Positions 1-8,733 of a stretch of DNA of 64,000 nucleotides are shown piece by piece. The position numbers were made by a program, and so were the translations under genes. Positions within the stretch are counted from its first letter, which is position 1. Every line of letters begins with the position of its first letter. This DNA comes from BOG-224 sp963783505 (GTDB taxonomy: Bacteria > Acidobacteriota > Terriglobia > Bryobacterales > Bryobacteraceae). The stretch is taken from the NCBI GenBank assembly GCA_963783505.1, contig CAWAOP010000035.1, forward strand, positions 186,001-250,000, given 5' to 3'. Below the pieces are notes generated by a model. That model was given only the letters and a program-made list of their open reading frames with translations. It searched no databases and had not been told where the DNA came from.

Positions 1-2980
1 CGGCGACCTGATAGCTGACCGTACCGTTGGCCGTGCCGGATGCGCCCCCGGTGACCGTGATCCAACTCACCGGGCTAGAGGCAGTCCACGAACACCAGTT
101 GGGACAAGTCACGCCGAACGATCCGGCCCCGCCCGTCGCGGGGACAGCCTGACTAGTAGAAGTGAGCGCGTATATACAGGGCTCCGGGCTTTGATTGACT
201 TGAACCCAGATTCCCGCAACGGATATGGTGGCCGCGCGCGCACCGGCGGGGTTGGCGGCCACGGTGAGCGTTGCGCTTCCGGGACCGGTTCCAACGGGGT
301 TGCCAGAGACGGTAATCCAGCCCGGCAGGTTCTGAATCGCCCAGGCGCAGGATGAATCAGTTTGGATCGTGACCGTCAAGTTGCCGCCCGCCGCGGATGG
401 CGATAAAACGAGAGGTGCGACGGAGGCCGAGCAGGAGCCGCCCGCTGGAACTAAAACGCGAATGCGATTGTTGGCCTCATCGGCTACGTACACATTCCCG
501 GCGGCATCCACGGCGACGCCCGTGGGGTTGCTCAACTGAGCGCTGGTGGCCGGGCCGTTATCGCCCAGGGACGATCCGCCTCCTGCCACCGTGATGATCA
601 CGCCGTTTGAAACCTTGCGGATGCGAGCGTTCGATGTATCGGCGATGTACAGATTCCCGGCGGCATCCACGGCGACGCCCGCGGGGTTATTTAACTGAGC
701 GCTCGCGGCGGGGCCGTTATCGCCGCCATAGGTCGCCGTCCCATTTCCCGCAACCGTGGTGATTACCCCATTGGTGACCTCTCGGACGCGGTGGTTGCCC
801 GCATCGGCGATGTACAGGTTGCCGGCGGCATCCACGGCGACGCCGAAAGGTTGGTTCAACTGGGCATTGGCGGCCGGGCCAGTGTCCCCTGCGAAGCCTA
901 TAATGCCATTACCCGCCACAGTGGTGACCGCCCCATTCGAAATCTTGCGGATGCGGTTTTTGTTTGTGTCGGCGATGTAGACGTTGCCCGCCGCATCCAC
1001 GGCGACGCCGGAAGGAGAAGACAACTGCGTCCCGACAGTACTGGTCACGCCGTTTAACACCTCTCGGATGCTGTTGTTGCCCGTATCGGCGACGTACAGG
1101 TTTCCCGCGGCGTCAACAGCGACACCCCTCGGAACGTTCAACTGGGCGTTGGCGGCCGGGCCGTTATCGCCGCCGTTGCCCGCCGTCCCATTTCCGGCCA
1201 CGGTGGCGATCGCGCCGTTAGAGACCATTCGGACGCGGTCATTAGCGGTGTCGGCAATATAGACGTTGCCGACGGTATCCACAGCGACGCTCTGGGGGAA
1301 GTCCAATTGGGCGCTGGTGGCCGGGCCGTTGTCGCCAATGTAGCAACCCAGCCAAATGACATCGATGTTGGTGCACGACGAGCCGCTTCCTGCAACGGTT
1401 GTGATTAGCCCATTGGCAACCTTACGGATGCGGTTGTTCCCTGAGTCGGCGATGAATAGGTTGCCGGCGGAATCCATCGCGACGCCAGAGGGTAGGTTCA
1501 ACTGGCCGCTGGTTGCCGGGCCGGAATCGCCGATGGCATCGAGTAGCCTTCGTCTTGCGGCTGCGGTAATCAACCCATTAGGGGGTTGGACGCCTTCCTG
1601 GAGTTCGAAGTATGGCGGCGTAGTCGTCGGCCCGTTCCCCGCTACGGTAGTGATCACCCCTCCGGAGATCTTGCGGATACGGTTGTTGTAAGAGTCGGCT
1701 ATGTACAGGTTGCCCGCGGCATCCGTGGCGACGCCGGTGGGAAAGTTCAATTGGGCGCTGGTTGCTGGGCCGTTGTCGCCGAAGTAACCTCCCGCCCAAT
1801 AGTTCCCCGCCACGGTAGTTATTACCCCATTGGAGACCTTGCGAACGGCGTTGTTCCCTGAATCGGCGATGTACAGGTTGCCTGAGGAGTCAACAGCAAC
1901 GCTGAGCGGACAAGGAACCAGATACGGGAAGCACCCCCCCAACCCGCCGCTGGTGGCCGGGCCGCCGTCACCGGTGGAACCTCCTCCCGTCCCGTTTCCA
2001 GCCACAGTGGTGATCACCCCGTTCGAGACCTTGCGGACGCGGTAGTTGCCTGTATCGGCGATGTACAGGATGCCCGCAGCATCCACCGCGACGCCCGTGG
2101 GACCGTTCAGTTTGGCGCCGGTGGCCGGGCCGCTGTCGCCGCTGAAGCCCGCCGTCCCATTTCCCGCCACGGTCGTGATTACTCCGTTCGAGACCTTGCG
2201 GATGCGGTTGTTCCCCGCATCGGCGATGTACAGGTTGCCGGCTGTATCGAAAGCGACGCCCTGCGGAGAGTTCAACTGGGCACTGGCGGCCGGGCCGTTG
2301 TCGCCGCTGAATCCGCTCGTCCCGTTTCCCGCCACCAGAGTCAATGCACCCGTCGCGGCATCGACTCGCAGCACGACGTTGTTTTGCCCGGCGAAGTACT
2401 GGTTACCTGCGCTGTCAACTGCAATGGAATTCGGCGATTGCAGGCTGGCGGAGGTTGCCGGGACATTCTGCGGCACGCCGCCGCCGGCGAACGTCTGGAT
2501 GGTGTAGTTCTGGCCAGGCACGGTTACAGTAGGAAACAGCATGGTTGAATCGGCGGCGTTCGCGCTGGCCGAGTTTACGCAGGCCACACTAACCGCGTTC
2601 ACTTGCGGCGATGTCGCATTGGCGGCCACGTTTACTGTCACGGTTATCGCCGGGTAACTGGCGCCCGGCGCCAGCGCATCGGCCCGCGTGCAGGTCGTCC
2701 CGCCGTCAGGGCAGCTCCAGCCCGCCCCCGCCATCGACACCAGCGTCAGGCCGGGCGGTGCAGCCTCCGTCACCGTCACCGTGCCGATGGTGGGATGTGC
2801 CGAGGAGCCGTCGCTCAGCGTGAGTGCGTTGCTCACCGTAACCGTATAGGTGGCTCCGGCTTGCCCCTGGTTGAAGATTCCAGTGTGGGTTTTCGTGATG
2901 CCGAGCGAAGCCACCAAAATCTGGCCGGACGCACAGCACGGGATGACCAAAGCGAGGGCCGCGGCAGAGAAAAGGCGCAT
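1..2980 (-). CDS. Secreted NHL-repeat beta-propeller protein with BACON domains (C-terminus beyond window)
   Basis: One reading frame stays open from the ATG at 2980 to the left edge (993 codons seen). AGGAGG (complement of 2988-2993) lies 7 nt upstream of the ATG. Residues 1-20 form a signal peptide (MRLFSAAALALVIPCCASGQ). A DUF11-like Ig fold follows (about 22-130). Twelve NHL-type repeats span about residues 180-848, with the consensus GVAVDAAGNLYIADxGNNRI, then R-KVSNGVITTVAGNG and GDNGPA. Two BACON-like Ig domains follow (CAWAIQNLPGWITV and CSWTASSPVSWITV) and the second runs off the edge. NHL repeats usually form a beta-propeller and BACON domains often bind carbohydrate or protein, so an extracellular binding role is inferred; no catalytic residues are seen. 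Confidence 0.88.
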   Translation of the reverse strand, partial: MRLFSAAALALVIPCCASGQILVASLGITKTHTGIFNQGQAGATYTVTVSNALTLSDGSSAHPTIGTVTVTEAAPPGLTLVSMAGAGWSCPDGGTTCTRADALAPGASYPAITVTVNVAANATSPQVNAVSVACVNSASANAADSTMLFPTVTVPGQNYTIQTFAGGGVPQNVPATSASLQSPNSIAVDSAGNQYFAGQNNVVLRVDAATGALTLVAGNGTSGFSGDNGPAASAQLNSPQGVAFDTAGNLYIADAGNNRIRKVSNGVITTVAGNGTAGFSGDSGPATGAKLNGPTGVAVDAAGILYIADTGNYRVRKVSNGVITTVAGNGTGGGSTGDGGPATSGGLGGCFPYLVPCPLSVAVDSSGNLYIADSGNNAVRKVSNGVITTVAGNYWAGGYFGDNGPATSAQLNFPTGVATDAAGNLYIADSYNNRIRKISGGVITTVAGNGPTTTPPYFELQEGVQPPNGLITAAARRRLLDAIGDSGPATSGQLNLPSGVAMDSAGNLFIADSGNNRIRKVANGLITTVAGSGSSCTNIDVIWLGCYIGDNGPATSAQLDFPQSVAVDTVGNVYIADTANDRVRMVSNGAIATVAGNGTAGNGGDNGPAANAQLNVPRGVAVDAAGNLYVADTGNNSIREVLNGVTSTVGTQLSSPSGVAVDAAGNVYIADTNKNRIRKISNGAVTTVAGNGIIGFAGDTGPAANAQLNQPFGVAVDAAGNLYIADAGNHRVREVTNGVITTVAGNGTATYGGDNGPAASAQLNNPAGVAVDAAGNLYIADTSNARIRKVSNGVIITVAGGGSSLGDNGPATSAQLSNPTGVAVDAAGNVYVADEANNRIRVLVPAGGSCSASVAPLVLSPSAAGGNLTVTIQTDSSCAWAIQNLPGWITVSGNPVGTGPGSATLTVAANPAGARAATISVAGIWVQVNQSPEPCIYALTSTSQAVPATGGAGSFGVTCPNWCSWTASSPVSWITVTGGASGTANGTVSYQVA

Positions 2981-3292
2981 GGAAGATCCTCCTTGCCGGT
3001 CGGTACTATGCGCAATTGGACTTCCAAGGCGGCCCGTTCAGGACCAACGGCCTAGAAGCCCCTCAAAGCAGGTCTCCGTGTCATCCGGACACACGGTGGC
3101 GGCATAACGCCACATCGTATCAGCCCGGACTTTCGACGGCTCGCGAGAGTTGCGGACGAGGTCGTTACCGTTACAATACGGCGGCCTGCCGAATCAATCC
3201 AGGCCACGGCCGGCGGAGAACTATTTCGCCCCGCGCAGCCAGGTATCGACTGGCGGCGACGAGCTGACCTCCGCTGACGAGACTGGAGAAGG

Positions 3293-3322
3293 TTGCGAAC
3301 CGGCGCCTTAGCTTGATATGAT
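3293..3322 (+). promoter_or_regulatory. Candidate sigma70-type promoter of rpmB
   Basis: TTGCGA (3293-3298) and TATGAT (3317-3322) are 18 bp apart and lie just before rpmB; a GGGAG element near 3341 could be the ribosome site. The rest of the 375-bp gap (2981-3355), between divergent genes, shows only a short hairpin near 3081-3101 (CCGTGT...ACACGG) and no gene. Confidence 0.45.
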
Positions 3323-3355
3323 TAGACTTTCCTGAAGCAGGGAGATCCCCGTATT

Positions 3356-3547
3356 ATGTCTCAAGTTTGTGATGTGTGCGGCCGCGGGCCGCAGTTCGGC
3401 AGCCGGATCAGCCACGCGCATAATGTTACCAAGCGCCGCTGGAACCTCAACTTACAGTCGGTCCGCGTGTTGGTGAAGGGCGCTGCCAAGCGCATGCGCG
3501 TCTGCGTCGCCTGCATCCGCTCCGGCAAAATTCAGAAGGCCGCGTAG
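3356..3547 (+). CDS. rpmB: 50S ribosomal protein L28 (bL28), zinc-binding form
   Basis: A structural protein of the large ribosomal subunit, 63 residues, the normal length for bL28. It starts MSQVCDVCGRGPQFG and has the typical SHAHNVTKRRW and NLQSVRV segments. Both CxxC pairs are present (C5/C8 and C50/C53), which marks the C+ (zinc-binding) version rather than the cysteine-free paralogue seen in zinc-limited bacteria. It is a single gene, convergent with the CCA-adding enzyme downstream. Confidence 0.96.
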   Translation: MSQVCDVCGRGPQFGSRISHAHNVTKRRWNLNLQSVRVLVKGAAKRMRVCVACIRSGKIQKAA

Positions 3548-3579
3548 TTCGCGCCGCTTCATATACCCCGAGAAGAAGG

Positions 3580-3595
3580 CAGGCGGAAGCGCCTG
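3580..3595. terminator. Short hairpin between convergent rpmB and cca
   Basis: CAGGCG (3580-3585), loop GAAG, CGCCTG (3590-3595). It sits in the 56-bp gap between two converging genes, followed on the + strand by a modest CCTTT. It could end transcripts from either side, but the T-tract is weak. The sequence also resembles the short CAGG(C/T)...CCTG-TCCCAC hairpins near 4982-5010. Confidence 0.4.
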
Positions 3596-3603
3596 TCCCA
3601 CCT

Positions 3604-4977
3604 TTACAAAGCACGGCCGTTCAATGGTGGCGCGGGCGCATTGGCCCGCGGCCCTTCCCGGTCTTCCTTCGGCGCCGGAAACAGCCTTCCCACTAATTCC
3701 ATTGCATCTTCCCGGGTGGACGCCGAACCCTCCAGTTGCGCGTCTTCCACGGCGTTGAGGATCTGCGAGAATACGGGCCCCGGGCGGTAGCCCATTTCGA
3801 TCAGATCGTCGCCGGTGATCAAGGGCGGCGGCTTCAGACCCTCCACCGCGAATTCCTCGCGCTTCCTCCGTACGAACTCGTAGTGATCGAGATGACGGTG
3901 ACTGGCCAGCGCGTCCAGGCGATGCAATTCCAAATGCTCTTCGAACCGCGGCAGGCGCATGAATCGCTTGAGCGTGCTCTCGCGCATTTCCGAGACGTGC
4001 GCGAACCGCATGTGGTTGGCTACCAACGCTTCCACCTGCTCCGATTCTTCCCGCGAGAAGCGAAGCCGCTCCAGAATACCGTGCGCCAGCCTGACGCCTT
4101 CCTCCACGTGCCCGTCGAAGCGGATGCGCCCGGCCACGCGAAACGTCGGAGGTTTTCCGACATCGTGAAGCAACGCGCCTAAGGCGAGCGCCGGCGTTGG
4201 AGCTTTGAGTTGTTCCAGCAGCAGCAGCGTGTGGGCCCATACGTCGCCTTCGGGATGGAACTCCGGAGGCTGCGCGACGCCTTTCATGGCGGCCACTTCC
4301 GGAAGAATCACTGCGAGCAGGCCGGAGGCATCGAGCAACTCGAAGCCGCGCCCCGCGCCTCCTTCCGTCAGAATGCGGACCAATTCATCCCGCACGCGCT
4401 CGGCGGCGACGCGCTGGATGGCGGCTGCGTTCCGCCGGATGGCTTCGAACGTAAGCGGTTCGATCTCGAAGTTGAGCCGCGCGGCGAAGCGAACCGCCCG
4501 CAACAAGCGGAGGCGATCCTCGCGGAATCTTACGTCCGGATCGCCGATGGCGCGTACCAGGCGGCGCTCCAGATCGGCGCGCCCTCCGACGAAATCCAGG
4601 ACTTCGCCGGTAACGGAATCCATCAACAAGCCGTTGATGGTGAAATCGCGGCGCAGAACATCCTGGCGGGGATCGGTTTCGAAGCGGACCTCCGAAGGTC
4701 TCCGCCCGTCGGAGTAATCGCGGTCGCTGCGGAAGGTGGCGACTTCCACTTGCGCCGATTCCCGCCGCACCAGCACGACTCCGAAATGCGCGCCCACGCA
4801 GCCGGACCCGGGGAACAATTCCAGCAGACGCTCGGGACGCGCGTCCGTCGAGACGTCGAAATCCTTAGGCTGGACGCCGAGCAGTAGATCGCGGACGCAT
4901 CCCCCCACGAGCCATGCCTGGTGGCCGGCGCCGCGCAGCGTTGCGATAATCTTACGCGCGAGAGATTCGGATGTCAT
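3604..4977 (-). CDS. cca: CCA tRNA nucleotidyltransferase / poly(A) polymerase family, with HD domain
   Basis: Adds or repairs the 3' CCA end of tRNA (457 residues). The N-terminal class II nucleotidyltransferase head has the LVGGCVRDLLLG motif near residue 23 and the metal-binding DFDVST just after it, then RRDFTINGLLMD. The RNA/head-binding domain follows (FREDRLRLLRAVRFAARLNF). An HD domain (ALLHDVGKPPTF) lies in the C-terminal half, as in phosphohydrolase-containing CCA enzymes. It could instead be annotated pcnB or an A-adding enzyme; the family is certain, the exact specificity is not. Its start lies about 200 bp from the divergent permease and its riboswitch. Confidence 0.92.
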   Translation of the reverse strand: MTSESLARKIIATLRGAGHQAWLVGGCVRDLLLGVQPKDFDVSTDARPERLLELFPGSGCVGAHFGVVLVRRESAQVEVATFRSDRDYSDGRRPSEVRFETDPRQDVLRRDFTINGLLMDSVTGEVLDFVGGRADLERRLVRAIGDPDVRFREDRLRLLRAVRFAARLNFEIEPLTFEAIRRNAAAIQRVAAERVRDELVRILTEGGAGRGFELLDASGLLAVILPEVAAMKGVAQPPEFHPEGDVWAHTLLLLEQLKAPTPALALGALLHDVGKPPTFRVAGRIRFDGHVEEGVRLAHGILERLRFSREESEQVEALVANHMRFAHVSEMRESTLKRFMRLPRFEEHLELHRLDALASHRHLDHYEFVRRKREEFAVEGLKPPPLITGDDLIEMGYRPGPVFSQILNAVEDAQLEGSASTREDAMELVGRLFPAPKEDREGPRANAPAPPLNGRAL

Positions 4978-5029
4978 GCGCCCGGACAGGTCTGGAGACC
5001 TGCCCCACTTATCTCCTTCATGCTAGTAT

Positions 5030-5142
5030 GAGAAAGCCAAACTCTACCTGGAGGCGGGGGACCCATTCTTGGGGCGATGCCCATAGGGACCCGGTATTCT
5101 CAAGCCCGAGCTCGTCAGCTAACCCCCGCAGGCGTATTTGCA
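5030..5142 (+). ncRNA. c-di-AMP riboswitch (ydaO-yuaA type)
   Basis: The leader of the permease gene carries the conserved blocks of the ydaO aptamer in order. These are a small hairpin CTC-TACCTG-GAG (5042-5053), GGCGGGGGACCC (5053-5064), the TTGGGGCGATGCCC arm (5069-5082), then CCCGAGCTCGTCAGCTAACC (5105-5124) and CCCGCAGGCG closing on the 5' GCC. This class binds cyclic di-AMP and often turns off potassium or amino-acid transporter genes, KimA (YdaO) of the APC superfamily being the classic target. The downstream gene is an APC permease, which fits. Aptamer limits are approximate; the expression platform was not resolved. Confidence 0.85.
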
Positions 5143-5177
5143 AGTCACCGTGTTGTGACACCTTAGGAGCGACTTCA

Positions 5178-7457
5178 TTGGCACTGGAGAAGCGGCCGGG
5201 GGCGGTCAAGGTCGTTGTGGCCACCACGGTCATGCTGTCGTTTATTTCCTTCTGGAAAGCGGCCGCGATCGTACTGAGCGACCTCGCCTCGTCGGCGTAT
5301 TACGTGGGCGGGATCGCCGAGGAAGCCGTCGGCAAATCGGCGCCTTGGTTCATCCTCTCGATCATGCTGTTTTCCTACGCCGTGCGGGCCATCTACATCG
5401 AGAGCTGCTCGATGTTCGTGCGCGGCGGGGTGTACCGCGTGGTGCACGAAGCCATGGGCGGCCTTCTGGCCAAGTTCTCGGTTTCGGCGCTGATGTTCGA
5501 TTACGTGCTGACGGGTCCGATCAGCGCGGTGAGCGCGGGCCTCTATCTCGGCGTTTTGATCAACGAGACCGCCGAGTATTTCCACATGCCCGGAGTGCAC
5601 GTGAACCCGCCGTACTTCGCGGCCGTGTTCGCGGCGGCGGTGACGATTTACTTCTGGCGAAAGAACATCATCGGCATTCACGAGTCGAGCGAGAAGGCGC
5701 TGCGCATTATGCAGATCACCACGGTCATGGTGGTGATGCTGATTGTGTGGTGCGTGGTTACGGTCCTCAAGAACGGCTACCATCCGGTGCCGCTTCCGAC
5801 GCGCGCCAACCTGAAATTCGGCGCCGAGTCGCTCGGATGGCTGAAGGGGACGATGGCTCCCTCGATTACGGCGATCGCCATCATGATCGGTCTGGGGCAT
5901 TCCCTGCTGGCGATGAGCGGCGAGGAGAGCCTGGCGCAGGTGAACCGCGAAATCGCGCACCCCAAGCTGAAGAACCTGGAGCGCGCCGGGTTCGTGATTT
6001 TCGTCTACAGCATGGTGTTCACGTCGCTGGTTTCCTTCTTCGCGGTGATGATCATCCCGGATAAGGCGCGCCAAGGATATCTGGATAATCTGATCGGCGG
6101 CCTGTCGATGTTTCTGGTGGGACCGCTCGGGCTGCGGCTGGTGTTTCACGGGTTCGTGGTTCTGGTCGGCACCCTGATTTTGGCGGGGGCCGTGAACACG
6201 GCCATCATCGGCTCGAACGGCGTGCTGAACCGGGTGGCGGAAGACGGAGTGCTTCCGGATTGGTTCCGGCATCCGCACCACAGATTTGGAACCAGCTCAC
6301 GCCTCATCAACCTGATTGTGGGCTTGCAGCTTGTGACGATCGTCATCAGCCGCGGCGACGTTTACATGCTGGGCGAGGCGTACGCCTTCGGCGTGGTGTG
6401 GAGCTTCGCCATGAAGGCTCTCTCGGTGCTGGTGCTGCGTTATAAGCAGCCGGGAAAGCGCGAGTGGAAAGTGCCCCTGAACTTCCACGTCGGGAAACTC
6501 GAGATTCCGCTAGGCTTGATCCTCATCACTCTCGCGCTGTTCGCGCTTGCGACCATCAACGTGCTGACGAAGAGAGTGGCGACGATTTCCGGCGTGAGCT
6601 TCACGATCGCCTTCTTCATCGTGTTCGAGTACTCCGATATCTATAACCGCAAGCGGAAGCCGGCGCACGGGGCGGAGATGGAGAAGTTCCGCCTGGAAGC
6701 GAGCGAGGACGTTTCCTCGGAATCGGTGAACGTCAGGCCCGGGAACGTCCTGGTGGCCGTGCGCAATCCGAACCGCCTGCGGCACCTGGCGCGGATTCTG
6801 GAAAAGACGGATACGCGAAAGATGGACATTGTCGTGTTTTCGGTGCGCAGGGTGACGCAAGCGGCGTCGGGCGAGCACCAATTGGAAGCGGCGCAGATTT
6901 TCTCGACGGCGGAAACCGAGGTGTTTACGCGAGTCGTGGCGCTGGCGGAGAAGGCGGGCAAACACGTCGAACTGGTGGTCGTGCCCGGAACGGACCCATA
7001 CGAGGCGGCCGTCCAGACCGCCGCGCGGCTGGGATCTTCGCGCATCGTGATGGGCCTATCGCCCAAGCTCACTCCGGCCGAGCAGGGCGCGCGCGTCGGT
7101 TACTTCTGGGAGCGGCTGCCCGAGCCGCGGCCGTCCCTCTCGCTCGAGATCGCGCTGGAGGACCAGGAGAAGAACCTGTTCTTCGATCTGGGGCCGCACC
7201 CGCCGCGGCTTTGGCCCGAAGATGTCGACTTAGTTCACCGCCTCTGGTTGGAGTTGAGCGCGCGCGGACCCGGCGCGAAGCTGCATCACCGCGACATCAT
7301 CGGCGTTGCGCTGCGGCGCCTGGACGCCGATTTGCACTCGACGCACGCCGCGGAGGTGGACGCCGACGTGGCACGCGAGGTCGTGCCGCGAAGCGCGGCC
7401 GTGGAGGCGTCCATTCCCGCAGCCGAGCCGTCTCCACCTGCCGGCCCAGCACGCTAA
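5178..7457 (+). CDS. APC-superfamily permease with C-terminal universal-stress-like domain
   Basis: A membrane transporter of 759 residues from the TTG at 5178, chosen because AGGAG (5165-5169) is 8 nt upstream; longer in-frame starts would run through the riboswitch. About 12 hydrophobic segments fill residues 10-490. APC-like signatures are LSDLASSAYYVGG in helix 1, RGGVYRVVHEAMGG in helices 2-3 and LLAMSGEESLAQVNREI in helix 6. From about residue 520 a soluble domain starts with GNVLVAVRNPNRL and continues with an alternating alpha/beta pattern like UspA. The general plan (APC core plus soluble C-terminus, ydaO riboswitch) recalls KimA potassium importers, but identity is distant. The substrate (K+ or amino acid) is unproven. 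Confidence 0.85.
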   Translation: MALEKRPGAVKVVVATTVMLSFISFWKAAAIVLSDLASSAYYVGGIAEEAVGKSAPWFILSIMLFSYAVRAIYIESCSMFVRGGVYRVVHEAMGGLLAKFSVSALMFDYVLTGPISAVSAGLYLGVLINETAEYFHMPGVHVNPPYFAAVFAAAVTIYFWRKNIIGIHESSEKALRIMQITTVMVVMLIVWCVVTVLKNGYHPVPLPTRANLKFGAESLGWLKGTMAPSITAIAIMIGLGHSLLAMSGEESLAQVNREIAHPKLKNLERAGFVIFVYSMVFTSLVSFFAVMIIPDKARQGYLDNLIGGLSMFLVGPLGLRLVFHGFVVLVGTLILAGAVNTAIIGSNGVLNRVAEDGVLPDWFRHPHHRFGTSSRLINLIVGLQLVTIVISRGDVYMLGEAYAFGVVWSFAMKALSVLVLRYKQPGKREWKVPLNFHVGKLEIPLGLILITLALFALATINVLTKRVATISGVSFTIAFFIVFEYSDIYNRKRKPAHGAEMEKFRLEASEDVSSESVNVRPGNVLVAVRNPNRLRHLARILEKTDTRKMDIVVFSVRRVTQAASGEHQLEAAQIFSTAETEVFTRVVALAEKAGKHVELVVVPGTDPYEAAVQTAARLGSSRIVMGLSPKLTPAEQGARVGYFWERLPEPRPSLSLEIALEDQEKNLFFDLGPHPPRLWPEDVDLVHRLWLELSARGPGAKLHHRDIIGVALRRLDADLHSTHAAEVDADVAREVVPRSAAVEASIPAAEPSPPAGPAR

Positions 7458-7500
7458 ACCGGCGGGGACGCCCGGTAGAGCATCGGCGTTAAAACATGGC

Positions 7501-7665
7501 GATCTCGGACAGTGGCGCAAGCCGGGGCGCCCTTTGGGCCGCGTGCAGAGTCGGCTGGGGGCCCTTTGGGCGCGCCGAGTTTTCAAAAGGCCGATACGAG
7601 TCTCGGCCGCGCCCTGAGGGCGCCCGGCTTGACAGCCCGCGCCACGGGATTGTCGGAAATTGCCC
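7501..7665. repeat. Interspersed GTGGCGC hairpin repeat, long form (copy 1)
   Basis: Part of a 370-bp gene-free stretch (7458-7827). It contains GTGGCGCAAGCC near the left end and GGCTTGACAGCCCGCGCCAC near the right end as imperfect inverted arms. Inside are two GCCCTTTGGGC copies and a CCGATACGAGTCTCGG hairpin. The same words recur at 46.75 kb (long form) and, in a compact form, at 30.73, 52.15 and 60.86 kb. No coding signal is convincing here. Confidence 0.7.
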
Positions 7666-7827
7666 TTAGTTCTAGCGCCAATGGATCGGTAGAGGGCGCG
7701 CCCCGATCACCGCCGGCACACGTCCAGACGGCCGGTCCGAGCCGCCAGACGCCTGCCCCTTCCCCGCGGCTGCGCATCGAGTTATGATTTCGGTGTACTT
7801 GTACCGAATCAGGAGGTTTTATATTTT

Positions 7828-8724
7828 ATGATGCGGCGGATTCTAGGCGCGGCGGTTGTGCTCCTCGCCGGTTGCGGCGTGGCGGCGGCCCAAGCCGATT
7901 TAGAGGGAACGCTTTCCTTGCTGAAGGGCGCGGAAGCGCAGAAGAACGTGGATCAAATCAAGTCGCTCGCGGTGGAGTGCATCACCGGCGGGCGCAAGGA
8001 TCTGGCGGACGCCAAACCCGACGAAAAAGATCGGTTGGACTTCGATAAGAGCGTCCAGGAGTACGGCGAGTACGCGCTTCTCAATGCGGCGACGCAGGCC
8101 CCCGCGGCGACGAAGGTCGATCTGCTGTCCACGCTGGAGCAGAACAGCCCGAAGAGCAAGTATCTGGAATCGGCGTATCCGATCTATCTCCAGGCGCTCA
8201 GGGACACCGGCGCCGCAGCCAAGGTCCCCGATATCGCGGAAAAGGCGCTGACTAACTTCCCGGAGGACGCCGATCTGCTCGCCACATGCCTGGATTCCGC
8301 GAGAAGCAAGAATCAGGCGGATAAGGTGCTCGCCTATGCCAACCGCCTGGTTGCGGCGGCGGGAAAAGCCACCAAGCCCGAAGGCGTCCCCGACGCCGAT
8401 TGGGAAAAAACCAAGGCGTCTCGTCTGGGGATCGGCTACTTATCCAGCGGGAGCGTGCAGTTTTCTCGCAACCAGTTTATTCAGGCCGATAAGGACCTGC
8501 GCGCGGCCCTGCCTTACATCAAGGGCAACGACTCGATGTATGGGATGGCGCTGCTCTACCTCGGAGTGGCGAACTATCAGATCGGCAAGGCCACAAACCT
8601 CAAGGCCAGGGTGCAGCAAGGCGCCGATTTTTGCACGCAGTCTTCCAAGGTGAGTTGGCCACAAGCCCAGGAGGCGTGGCGCCAGGCGCAGCTCATCTCC
8701 CAGGAAGCCGCCAAGATGCGCTGA
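7828..8724 (+). CDS. Exported TPR-like protein of unknown function
   Basis: 298 residues. AGGAGG (7811-7816) precedes an ATGATG start by 11 nt. The N-terminus MMRRILGAAVVLLAGCGVAAAQA is an export signal; the LLAGC motif would allow lipidation at Cys16, while AAAQA could be a signal peptidase I site. The rest is helical and alanine-rich with TPR-like pairs (about residues 100-280, for example MYGMALLYLGVANYQIGKATNLK). No catalytic motif is seen. Conserved secreted TPR proteins of this kind are common in Acidobacteriota, often of unknown role. The gene converges on hemB with a 9-bp gap. Confidence 0.75.
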   Translation: MMRRILGAAVVLLAGCGVAAAQADLEGTLSLLKGAEAQKNVDQIKSLAVECITGGRKDLADAKPDEKDRLDFDKSVQEYGEYALLNAATQAPAATKVDLLSTLEQNSPKSKYLESAYPIYLQALRDTGAAAKVPDIAEKALTNFPEDADLLATCLDSARSKNQADKVLAYANRLVAAAGKATKPEGVPDADWEKTKASRLGIGYLSSGSVQFSRNQFIQADKDLRAALPYIKGNDSMYGMALLYLGVANYQIGKATNLKARVQQGADFCTQSSKVSWPQAQEAWRQAQLISQEAAKMR

Positions 8725-8733
8725 CGGACGGTC

